From: an uncultured Propioniciclava sp.
GTDB taxonomy: Bacteria; Actinomycetota; Actinomycetes; Propionibacteriales; Propionibacteriaceae
Direction: 5' to 3'
NCBI GenBank assembly: GCA_937872005.1
Contig: CALMPQ010000225.1
Location: 1-5,252, forward strand
Length of the DNA stretch: 5,252 nt
Both the position numbers and the translations under genes were made by a program. Each line of letters starts with the position of its first letter. Position 1 is the first letter of the stretch. This document shows positions 1-5,123 of the stretch, one piece after another. Under the pieces are notes generated by a model. The model saw only the letters and a list, made by a program, of their open reading frames with translations, ran no database searches and was not told where the DNA came from.

Positions 1-68
1 AGCTCAACGACATCGTCGAGATGTGGAACGAGATCTCGGAGGACATGGTCCAGGCTCACCAGCTCTGA
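1..68 (+). CDS. small acidic peptide, copy 1 (5' end outside window)
   Basis: The last 21 codons of a small gene are visible, from CTC at 3 to TGA at 66-68, reading LNDIVE followed by MWNEISEDMVQAHQL. Bases 1-2 (ag) fit the last two bases of an AAG codon. If the gene matches copy 2 it begins ATG AAG just outside the window and encodes 23 residues. It shares its last 15 residues with copy 2 except for two Ile/Val swaps, and DNA identity continues just past the stop. Trp, Met, Ile and Leu fall at 3-4 residue spacing, so the peptide could form an acidic amphipathic helix. There is no cysteine, signal peptide or membrane segment. Function is not recognised; candidates are a precursor peptide, a peptide signal or a small regulatory protein. 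The conserved duplicate is the main evidence that it is a real gene. Confidence 0.6.
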   Translation, partial: LNDIVEMWNEISEDMVQAHQL

Positions 69-132
69 TCGATCCCCTCGGATCTGAAACCCAAGTCAAC
101 CCGTCCGAACAACGACTGCAAGGAGACCCATC

Positions 133-204
133 ATGAAGTTCAGCGAGATCGCCCAGATGTGGAACGAGGTTTCTGAGGACATGATTCAGGCTCACCAGCT
201 CTGA
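133..204 (+). CDS. small acidic peptide, copy 2 (23 residues)
   Basis: This complete 23-codon gene starts at ATG 133 with a good ribosome binding site, AAGGAG ending at 125, seven bases ahead. It reads MKFSEIAQ and then MWNEVSEDMIQAHQL before TGA. About 16 of 23 positions match copy 1 (assuming copy 1 begins Met-Lys), and two of the differences are Ile/Val exchanges. Over the last 48 bases the copies differ at five sites: one silent, the rest giving only Ile/Val swaps. This suggests selection on the peptide. Hydrophobic residues F3, I6, M9/W10, V13, M17, A20 and L23 line one face of a predicted helix, while E5, E12, E15 and D16 make it acidic. No partner enzyme, transporter or immunity gene is visible on this side of the window, so a RiPP precursor or signalling peptide is only a possibility. 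It ends 62 bases before a strong stem-loop. Confidence 0.7.
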   Translation: MKFSEIAQMWNEVSEDMIQAHQL

Positions 205-266
205 TCGAACCTCGGAGGTCATGATCCCCCCGCTCCCTGATCCTTAGGTGAAGCGAAACGCCAACC

Positions 267-302
267 CAAGCCTGGCACCACAAAGCGGTGGTGTCGGGCT
301 TG
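267..302. terminator. stem-loop, likely terminator of the small-peptide transcript
   Basis: Arms CAAGCCTGGCACCAC (267-281) and GTGGTGTCGGGCTTG (288-302) pair over 15 positions with two G-T wobbles around a six-base loop. No T-run follows on the + strand, so it is either a U-less terminator of the kind proposed for actinobacteria or an mRNA-stabilising hairpin. It sits 62 bases after the second peptide gene. Confidence 0.6.
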
Positions 303-319
303 AACAATGTCTGGGGGAG

Positions 320-389
320 TGACCACTCGACGCTCACTCTCGGCCCCGCCCCGCGCGGAAGTTCGCCAAGAGTGGCCCGCGAGTGGTCA
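320..389. repeat. long imperfect inverted repeat
   Basis: Outer arms TGACCACTCG (320-329) and CGAGTGGTCA (380-389) are perfect 10-bp complements. Nested inside, CACTCTCGGC (335-344) and GCCAAGAGTG (365-374) pair with one mismatch. Five unpaired bases separate the two stems on each side, so the whole folds into a roughly 70-base hairpin. No open frame accounts for it. It may be a structured transcript end, a small RNA or a protein-binding site. Confidence 0.5.
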
Positions 390-394
390 GTCTG

Positions 395-413
395 CCGCGA
401 GCCCGCCTCGCGG
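395..413. terminator. compact GC stem-loop before the tRNA promoter
   Basis: CCGCGAG (395-401) and CTCGCGG (407-413) form a perfect 7-bp stem with a five-base loop, extendable by one G-T pair. TTG and a pyrimidine-rich stretch follow. It lies 12 bases before the tRNA -35 box and could stop upstream transcription from running into the tRNA gene. Confidence 0.45.
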
Positions 414-425
414 TTGCCCCTCGAT

Positions 426-455
426 TTGAGAGCTTCCCGCCCCGGGCGCTAGAGT
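426..455 (+). promoter_or_regulatory. sigma70-type promoter of tRNA-Ile
   Basis: TTGAGA (426-431) and TAGAGT (450-455) are separated by 18 bases and match the housekeeping -35 (TTGACA) and -10 (TANNNT) patterns. The predicted transcript start is near 462, about 17 bases ahead of the mature tRNA 5' end at 479, leaving a short leader for RNase P to remove. Confidence 0.7.
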
Positions 456-478
456 GTCTCCCCGGTGCACCGCACAGC

Positions 479-555
479 GGGCCTATAGCTCAGACGGTTA
501 GAGCGCTGCCCTGATAAGGCAGAGGTCACTGGTTCAAGTCCAGTTAGGCCCACCA
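479..555 (+). tRNA. tRNA-Ile (anticodon GAT)
   Basis: A complete cloverleaf is readable. Acceptor arms GGGCCTA (479-485) and TAGGCCC (545-551) pair perfectly. The D arm is GCTC/GAGC. The anticodon stem CTGCC/GGCAG closes the loop CTGATAA (511-517) with GAT at 513-515. The T arm is ACTGG/CCAGT with loop TTCAAGT. Discriminator A552 is followed by an encoded CCA (553-555). The tRNA reads isoleucine codons AUC and AUU. It has its own promoter and terminator. Its 3' half is the type of sequence that integrases of mobile elements use as an attachment site, and accessory genes begin right after it. Confidence 0.97.
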
Positions 556-557
556 CG

Positions 558-591
558 AAAAACCCCCTCCCACTAGGGCAGGGGGTTTTTT
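558..591 (+). terminator. intrinsic terminator after tRNA-Ile
   Basis: An A-run and CCCCCT (563-568) pair with AGGGGG (580-585) and a run of six T (586-591). CCC/GGG adds an inner stem with one bulged C and a four-base loop. This is a textbook rho-independent terminator starting three bases after the encoded CCA. Its A-tract could also serve transcripts arriving from the right. Confidence 0.93.
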
Positions 592-600
592 CATGCCTCG

Positions 601-621
601 GTGGGGAACTCGTGGGGAACT
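601..621. repeat. direct repeat GTGGGGAACT, two copies, 11-bp period
   Basis: GTGGGGAACT occurs at 601-610 and again at 612-621, one helical turn apart. It begins ten bases after the tRNA terminator. Short direct repeats beside a tRNA attachment site resemble integrase arm-binding sites, but two copies are thin evidence. Confidence 0.45.
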
Positions 622-647
622 TGGAGGTGCTTGTTCCGCGCCCTCCG

Positions 648-661
648 AGAACTCGTGTTCT
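648..661. promoter_or_regulatory. LexA-box-like palindrome
   Basis: AGAAC TCGT GTTCT is a perfect inverted repeat containing GAAC-N4-GTTC, the core of the SOS box in actinobacteria and Bacillus. It lies 69 bases before the ATG at 731, a fitting place to control the three-gene operon. The flanking bases do not match the fuller TCGAAC...GTTCGA form, and no clear -35/-10 pair is visible beside it. Confidence 0.4.
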
Positions 662-665
662 GCCC

Positions 666-681
666 GGTGTCCGTCGACACC
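666..681. promoter_or_regulatory. inverted repeat GGTGTC-N4-GACACC
   Basis: A perfect 6-4-6 inverted repeat lies five bases after the LexA-like palindrome and 49 bases before the first operon start codon. It could be a second operator or a small leader hairpin. No regulator is identified. Confidence 0.35.
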
Positions 682-730
682 CCTGCTCGGCACTTCTGGT
701 TAGCGAGAGCTACTGGAAGGGCGGGACGGC

Positions 731-1021
731 ATGGATGAGTTGTTGGCGCTGGGTTTGGCGTTGGGTCATGTGCGGAGCGCGGTGGTCGCGTTCGTGGCGG
801 CGGAGGATCCGTCGGGGGAGTCGTTGTTCCTGGCGGCGGAGTGCCTTGACCTGGAGGGCCTGTTCGGTGACTTCGGGGTCGTGCCACAGCAAGTCGATCC
901 CGGCTTGGACGCGATCGCGTCGCTGGACGCCGCGTCCAATGGGTTGATCGCAGCGCGGCAGGTGGTGCCGCTGGCCTTGTGGGCCGCGTTACAGGCGGTG
1001 CGGGCGAGGGCAGCACGATGA
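731..1021 (+). CDS. hypothetical protein, 96 residues (first gene of primase operon)
   Basis: The start is ATG 731 with a purine-rich GGAAGG at 715-720. The 96-residue product is small, acidic in its first two thirds and rich in Ala and Leu. It looks like a soluble helical protein: MDELLALGLALGHVRSAVVAF, an acidic middle (AAECLDLEGLFGDFG), then a helix ending in basic VRARAAR. There is no signal peptide, metal motif or recognised DNA-binding motif. Its stop overlaps the next start as ATGA, so translation is coupled to the 481-residue protein, and through that to the primase. I do not recognise the family. Its place at the head of the operon, behind a LexA-like palindrome, suggests an accessory or regulatory role in element maintenance, but that is inference. 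The frame shows good GC bias at third positions. Confidence 0.75.
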   Translation: MDELLALGLALGHVRSAVVAFVAAEDPSGESLFLAAECLDLEGLFGDFGVVPQQVDPGLDAIASLDAASNGLIAARQVVPLALWAALQAVRARAAR

Positions 1022-2463
1022 CCACCACGGTCGGGATGCTGCTGGACGACGTCCACACCCGCGCCTGGGACCTGTGTGCGGAACTCGAGGACCGGCGTGC
1101 CGAGAATCGCTACGGCGAGCGCGGCCTGGAGGTTCTGGCGGTATGGCCCAGGTTGGCGACCGCAGCTCTCCGCGTCCTGGACGCGGTGCCACTGGAACCG
1201 GCATGGCTGGACGACATGGGGTCCGTCCGGTTGGTGTTGGGCGAAGTCGGGCGAGGGGTGCTCGAGGCCACGGCCGACAACGGTTCCGCAGCAGCGTCCC
1301 TGAAGCCCGATCCGGCGGTGGGCGAGCTGGCGCTCCGATTGGGGCTGATCGCGGACCTGCTGGTTGGCGAGAAGCCGGCGCGCACCGATGTGGACCGGGC
1401 TGCTCTGGAGGGCTTACAGGCCAACGTCGTCTCGATCGTTCACGCCGTGGCCACGGTGTCCCTGCCACTCCTGCAGGACCGGGACCATCTGCAGGCGCCT
1501 CGATCGGTGCTGGCTGCTGTCAAGGCCCGCACGGAACGGTTCGCGATGATCCCCGCCGAACGACGGAGCGGCCGATACGAGGACGTGGGCGCGGTCACGT
1601 CGAAGTCGTTGGACGCTGCGATCTCGACCTGGGTGCACGCCACGGTAGACATCCTGAGCTCGCGCCGGGGGGTGAGCCAGGCGGCCCTCCAGGTCGCCGC
1701 GGGTGACGCCTTGATCCTCACCGCGACGGCAGGAACGGTCTGCGCGGCGGCCCGCCGGCTAGGACTTGTGGACGCAGACCGGGCAGCCGTGGCCACCTCG
1801 GCGCTGGGAGCGGCGCACGCCGCTTGGCGGCGGCCGGCAGCGTGGCCGGAAACGGTCCGACTGGAGGGAGTCCGTGACCCCGAACATGTCCACGCGTCGC
1901 GTCAGCTCCGGAAGCTGGTCACCGACAACCTGCGCCAGGGGCGGGACTGGTTGCCGCCCGAGCGCATGGCTGACCGGTTCGACATGGGGCTACTACTGGG
2001 CACGATGCGCCGCGGCGTTCATGGGGTAGGAAACGTGGCGTTGGCCCACTTCCAAGCTCTCGACACGCTGGTGCGTGGACGCGGCCGACTGTGGATCGCT
2101 GCATCCGCAGTCACCCAAGCGGCCTACCGCGGGCCAACGACCATTGAGGCCGCTCTCCGTCACGGTTGGGTCCAGATGCCGCTAGGCGAGCCCGCCGGTC
2201 GTGCACTCCATGCCGACGCGAAACACGCCCTCGACATGACCACGATGGCCCTTGCTGCTCTGGACCGCACCGCAGCCTCTGTCACCACACGTCAGTCCGA
2301 CGGTGGGCTGCGGTGGGACCGCGCCCGGATCGTGGCAGTCGAGACGACGGACCAGCCCGTCCTGTTCGAGACCGTTCGTTCCTCGCCCTTGGCCGGCTTC
2401 CGGGCCGAACAGCGGAACCCGATCCAGCTCGGCGGCCGTCCCGCGCCGGGACCGCGACGGTGA
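1018..2463 (+). CDS. hypothetical helical protein, 481 residues
   Basis: The chosen start is ATG 1018, which overlaps the previous stop (ATGA) and has GAGGG at 1006-1010, seven bases ahead. An upstream in-frame GTG at 979 would lie deep inside the preceding gene and is not favoured. The protein appears almost entirely alpha-helical and soluble, with many Ala/Leu heptad-like stretches (TTTVGMLLDDVHTRAWDLCA; ALDAAISTWVHATVDIL-like segments) and no transmembrane run or signal peptide. No Walker A, HUH, HNH, DDE or zinc motif is evident. The C-terminus becomes Pro/Arg/Gly-rich (GGRPAPGPRR). The stop TGA overlaps the GTG of the primase gene, so the two proteins are probably made in linked amounts. 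A primase partner, replication accessory factor or scaffold would fit the context, but no function can be assigned from the sequence alone. Confidence 0.85.
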   Translation: MTTTVGMLLDDVHTRAWDLCAELEDRRAENRYGERGLEVLAVWPRLATAALRVLDAVPLEPAWLDDMGSVRLVLGEVGRGVLEATADNGSAAASLKPDPAVGELALRLGLIADLLVGEKPARTDVDRAALEGLQANVVSIVHAVATVSLPLLQDRDHLQAPRSVLAAVKARTERFAMIPAERRSGRYEDVGAVTSKSLDAAISTWVHATVDILSSRRGVSQAALQVAAGDALILTATAGTVCAAARRLGLVDADRAAVATSALGAAHAAWRRPAAWPETVRLEGVRDPEHVHASRQLRKLVTDNLRQGRDWLPPERMADRFDMGLLLGTMRRGVHGVGNVALAHFQALDTLVRGRGRLWIAASAVTQAAYRGPTTIEAALRHGWVQMPLGEPAGRALHADAKHALDMTTMALAALDRTAASVTTRQSDGGLRWDRARIVAVETTDQPVLFETVRSSPLAGFRAEQRNPIQLGGRPAPGPRR

Positions 2464-4559
2464 CCCCTGCCATCCCCCCGCCGCGCAGCGACGCTCCGCG
2501 CGGGGAGGTCGACGCTTGGGTGTTGACTGGTCGGATCAGCCCGCGACGCGTGGTGCGCTCCGCAGGGGTGGATGGCGATGGTCAGCCGCTCAACAGCTAC
2601 CCGCTGGTCCATCCCATCGCAGGGGCACGACCCCGGACGCCGTGGGCCGTGCACCTCGCCGACGCGACCGGTCGCTATCGACTGTTGTGCGTCGATTTGG
2701 ACGCCAAAGGTTCGTCCGAGGCCGCCGCCGCGGACGCCACTCAGTTCGGCGAACTGGTGTCCGAACTGGGGATCGAGCACCTGGTGTGCGCGTCCGGACC
2801 CACGGGCGGCCGGCACGTGTGGATCGGACTGCGCGACGCAATGGACGCCGAGGCGGTCCGCGCCCTGGCGTACCTGCTGAAGGCCTGGCTGCCCTCCCTC
2901 GATGTCGCACCGCTGACCAACCCGACTTCGGGATGCGCGCGCCCCCCGGGCGCACCGCATCGCCTCGGGGGTAACTCGCAAGTGATCGCCGGATCGGTGG
3001 CGGTGCTCACCGAACCCACCGTCACCACAGGCCAGATCCACGCGCTGATGAGCCGGGTCGCCGACCACGTCCACGCAGTCGAGCCGGCGACCCAGCCGAC
3101 GCGATCCCGTCCCGTTGCGGTGGTGGACGGAATGCCGTTCCTGCCCGGGACCAAGCGGGCCCTCTCAGCGTCCTGCCGAGGGCTGCTGGAGGCGACCCCG
3201 ACCGGCGACCTGTCAACCGTGCTGTGGCGGGTGCTCTGCGGCGCAGCGGCGGCCCGTTGGCGGTTCAGGGACGTCTTGGAGCTCGCCGACGCGCCAGGGC
3301 TCGAGCACGCCCGCACCCTCCGCGCGGGGGCAACCCGGATGCCACGCCCGACACGCGGGCCAGCGTCCCCAACGGCGATGCTGCGCCGCCAGTGGACCCG
3401 CGCCGTCCACGCAGTCACCCAACTTGGCCCCGGCCAAGCCATTGAGGGCACCGACAAGAGCTTCGACACCCGCGCTGAGGTCGTCACAGAACTCGTCCGC
3501 ACCGTGCAGCGCCGAGCGGACGCCACTGCCGGTCGGTGGGGCCGCTCCCGAGCGTGCCTCGCGCAGCGGCGCGTCCTGGATGCGCTGTGCCTGTTCCACC
3601 TCCAAGGCGTCCGTCCCGACGCGGTCGAGGCCGACATCCGCCGCCTGGCAATGACCTGCGGCCTCGACCGCGAGACCGCCCGGCGGTCCCTGCTCGCGCT
3701 GGCGGCCGACGGCTGGATCACCCGAACCCAGTCCGCCGCCGGGCGCCGCGGTGCTCGCTGGTCCATCGACCCGGGCGGCGCCGTCCACAGCCGCATCAGC
3801 GAGCTGCTGTCACAAGCGGACCCGCGCCCCGCTGGCACCGGCTCCGCCCTGCGCTCCGCGCTCCTCAACCAGCTCGCGGACCGGCTGAACGACAACGCAC
3901 ACGATGCCTTCGCCACCACCCGTGGCCTGGGTCCCGACGCCGGCACCCTCTACGCACGCTTGAGGGAACCGATGGACGCCGCGGAGTGCTCCTACCTTCT
4001 GGGGTGGTCGATCGAGAAGGCGACCATCATGCTTGATCGGTTGAATTCGGTCGGTCTGGTTGAGTGGCGCGAGCGATGCTGGCGGCGCGCTGACACCGCG
4101 CAGATTGAACAGGTCGCGATCGCCCTGGGAACCAACGGAGTAGGGCAGCGACGAGCCGACCTCTACGCCGTCGAGCGGACCCTGTGGGCTTGGTGGTGCA
4201 CCGAAGTCGAGCAGCTGCGCACGGTGCGGTCTCGGCGTAGCTCCCAACGCGTCCGACAAGCACGTCCATGGCCTCCCCACCCCAGACGTCGCGATGGACG
4301 AGCTGACTTTGCGGCCGCTCGACGGACTCTTGGCCGCCGACCGGAAACGCTAGTGGGACTGGTGTCACTTCGTGGGACGCCCGAAGCCGCTCTGATTTCG
4401 CGCCCTACATTCGGGGCACTGTCCCCCAGGACGACGCTCAACAGAACAGGACCAGGGCTCCCTGGCCGAGTCACCCCCGGCTCGAGTGAACGAAGTCGTT
4501 CAAAGAACTTTGCCCCGGGGTGTCCGCCAACGGCCCTCCTCCTTACTTCTGGTAGGTGA
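2460..4559 (+). CDS. bifunctional DNA primase/polymerase (AEP/Prim-Pol type) with two winged-helix regions; C-terminus probably frameshifted
   Basis: The predicted start is GTG 2460, overlapping the previous stop as GTGA; the frame is open further upstream only inside the preceding gene. Residues about 20-200 carry archaeo-eukaryotic primase motifs: VDLD (78-81, metal-binding D79 and D81), SGPTGGRH (112-119, H119), and RPPGAPHRLGG (161-171). Such enzymes start DNA synthesis by making primers and often act as replication initiators of plasmids and integrative elements. Residues about 362-437 look like a winged helix (DIRRLAMTCGLDRETARRSL, then a basic wing), and about 497-545 like a second (ECSYLLGWSIEKATIMLDRL). 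They could bind the origin. No Walker A motif is seen, so the helicase must come from elsewhere. After about residue 590 codon bias collapses and moves to the +1 frame, so the native protein probably ended at the TAG at 4351-4353, near 630 residues. The annotated 699-residue reading keeps the literal frame. Confidence 0.85.
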   Translation: MTPAIPPPRSDAPRGEVDAWVLTGRISPRRVVRSAGVDGDGQPLNSYPLVHPIAGARPRTPWAVHLADATGRYRLLCVDLDAKGSSEAAAADATQFGELVSELGIEHLVCASGPTGGRHVWIGLRDAMDAEAVRALAYLLKAWLPSLDVAPLTNPTSGCARPPGAPHRLGGNSQVIAGSVAVLTEPTVTTGQIHALMSRVADHVHAVEPATQPTRSRPVAVVDGMPFLPGTKRALSASCRGLLEATPTGDLSTVLWRVLCGAAAARWRFRDVLELADAPGLEHARTLRAGATRMPRPTRGPASPTAMLRRQWTRAVHAVTQLGPGQAIEGTDKSFDTRAEVVTELVRTVQRRADATAGRWGRSRACLAQRRVLDALCLFHLQGVRPDAVEADIRRLAMTCGLDRETARRSLLALAADGWITRTQSAAGRRGARWSIDPGGAVHSRISELLSQADPRPAGTGSALRSALLNQLADRLNDNAHDAFATTRGLGPDAGTLYARLREPMDAAECSYLLGWSIEKATIMLDRLNSVGLVEWRERCWRRADTAQIEQVAIALGTNGVGQRRADLYAVERTLWAWWCTEVEQLRTVRSRRSSQRVRQARPWPPHPRRRDGRADFAAARRTLGRRPETLVGLVSLRGTPEAALISRPTFGALSPRTTLNRTGPGLPGRVTPGSSERSRSKNFAPGCPPTALLLTSGR
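4228..4353 (+). pseudogene. out-of-frame original C-terminus of the primase (apparent +1 frameshift)
   Basis: In the +1 frame the codons from about 4228 to the TAG at 4351-4353 read ...HGLPTPDVAMDELTLRPL and on to AADRKR. From 4267, 23 of 28 codons in this frame end in G or C, against 13 of 28 in the frame continuous with the primase, whose reading there is Arg-rich as expected of a shadow. The only start codon in this stretch is ATG 4294, which has no ribosome binding site, so an independent gene is unlikely. The simplest reading is one inserted base (or two deleted) between about 4222 and 4245, either a real mutation or a sequencing error. Programmed frameshifting is possible, but no slippery heptamer is evident. 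Confidence 0.55.
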
Positions 4560-4571
4560 AGGAGAAACCCC
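4354..4571 (+). promoter_or_regulatory. probable control region ahead of the lipoprotein operon, with clustered palindromes
   Basis: If the primase ended at 4353, this is a 218-base intergenic region; the literal primase frame crosses it with only about 57% GC at third positions. It contains CCAGGG-CT-CCCTGG (4452-4465); TGAACGA-AG-TCGTTCA (4487-4502); the overlapping CAAAG-AA-CTTTG (4501-4512); and CCCCGGGG (4513-4520). GAAC/GTTC half-sites alternate at 4488, 4498 and 4505. The stretch from 4485 to 4512 is locally AT-richer than its surroundings. Operators or a replication origin are both possible. No convincing -35/-10 pair was found. AAGGAG (4559-4564) is the ribosome binding site of the next gene. 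Confidence 0.5.
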
Positions 4572-5123
4572 ATGGTGAACAAGAACACCCTCGGACGGGC
4601 CCTGCTCGCGCTCGCGCTGGCGCCCGTCATGGCTGCCTGCACGGCTGCGCCAGCATCGAGCCCTTCCGCCTCCGTCGCTCCGACGCCGACGCAGACCGCT
4701 CCGACGCTGTCGCCGGCTGAGCAGGACCTCGCCAACGCCAAGCAGGCCGTGACGAACCTCTGGTCAGTCGTTGATCGCTTGACCAATGACCCCCAAGCAT
4801 CACTGCAGGACCTCGACACCGTGGCGTCCGGGGAGGCGTTGGAGTTCTTCCGTAAGAACCTCACCGGTTACCGACTCGAACAGCTCACCGGGTCGGGCAG
4901 TTCGGTTGTTGAGCTCCAGTCAGCCCAACCGTCCGGGAACGACAGCCAGGGCCTTCCCACGTGGACCGTCACCGCCTGCGTCGACACGAGTGACACCAAG
5001 CTGGTTGACACCTCCGGCAAGAACGTCACGGCACCGCCGTACCGCTTCCAGCACCGTTCGGTCGTGGTGGAAAGGTCAGGGGCCCTGCGGGTCGACCAAG
5101 ACGAAGTGCTGGGCACATGCTGA
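4572..5123 (+). CDS. putative lipoprotein, 183 residues
   Basis: ATG 4572 follows AAGGAG by seven bases, an excellent ribosome binding site. The N-terminus is a lipoprotein signal: basic start (MVNKNTLGR), hydrophobic ALLALALAPVMA, and a lipobox VMAAC ending at Cys23. Met at the -3 position is less usual than Leu, Val or Ile. A Ser/Thr/Pro/Ala-rich tether of about 25 residues (PASSPSASVAPTPTQTAPT) follows, then a folded domain of about 130 residues (EQDLANAKQAVTNLWSVVDR... to the end). Its helix followed by strands resembles small NTF2-like domains common in actinobacterial surface lipoproteins, but that is a shape impression only. Cys136 and the terminal Cys183 could form a disulfide. The protein should sit on the outer face of the cytoplasmic membrane. 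Its last codons overlap the next start (ATGCTGA), so it is coupled to a secreted protein. It could be an envelope part of a conjugation or secretion apparatus. Confidence 0.85.
   Translation: MVNKNTLGRALLALALAPVMAACTAAPASSPSASVAPTPTQTAPTLSPAEQDLANAKQAVTNLWSVVDRLTNDPQASLQDLDTVASGEALEFFRKNLTGYRLEQLTGSGSSVVELQSAQPSGNDSQGLPTWTVTACVDTSDTKLVDTSGKNVTAPPYRFQHRSVVVERSGALRVDQDEVLGTC

Larger units (their letters stand above)
1..208 (+). repeat. tandem gene duplication, period 136 bases
   Basis: The two small peptide genes are tandem copies: their stop codons at 66 and 202 are 136 bases apart. Identity is highest over the last 15 codons and runs a few bases past the stop (51-72 equals 187-208). The spacer between copies is not obviously repeated. 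The array may extend leftward beyond the window. Confidence 0.8.
591..710 (-). pseudogene. possible 3' remnant of a convergent gene (integrase-like position)
   Basis: On the minus strand an open frame ends with TGA at 593-591 and reads ...NKHLQVPHEFPTEA. About 29 of 37 codons end in G or C, which is coding-like. A convergent gene ending about 35 bases beyond a tRNA 3' end is the usual place for the tyrosine integrase of a tRNA-targeting element. Beyond about 710 the frame merely shadows the gene starting at 731, so at most some 40 codons could survive. I see no catalytic residues and no diagnostic integrase motif. It may equally be chance in GC-rich DNA. Confidence 0.2.

Noticed and set aside
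221..247. Eight-codon frame MIPPLPDP after the second peptide gene
   Set aside because: The GGAGG sits only two bases before the ATG, too close for normal initiation, and no copy is seen after the first peptide gene.
1074..1706. + strand frame of 210 codons inside the 481-residue gene
   Set aside because: Gly/Arg-rich composition typical of a shifted reading of GC-rich coding sequence.
2166..2459. N-terminal extension of the primase frame from TTG 2166
   Set aside because: It would overlap the preceding gene by almost 300 bases with Arg/Pro/Ser-rich shadow sequence; the GTGA overlap at 2460 is the natural start.
2292..3074. Minus-strand open frame of 260 codons
   Set aside because: Spans the junction of two well-supported + strand genes and shows no domain; antisense shadow.
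2741..3946. Long minus-strand open frame (401 codons) opposite the primase
   Set aside because: It lies fully antisense to a gene with recognisable primase motifs, is Arg/Ser/Ala-rich and has no motif of its own; long antisense frames are common in GC-rich genes.
4294..4353. Separate 19-codon gene starting at ATG 4294
   Set aside because: No ribosome binding site, and the coding-like composition extends upstream of this ATG, so a frameshifted primase end explains it better.
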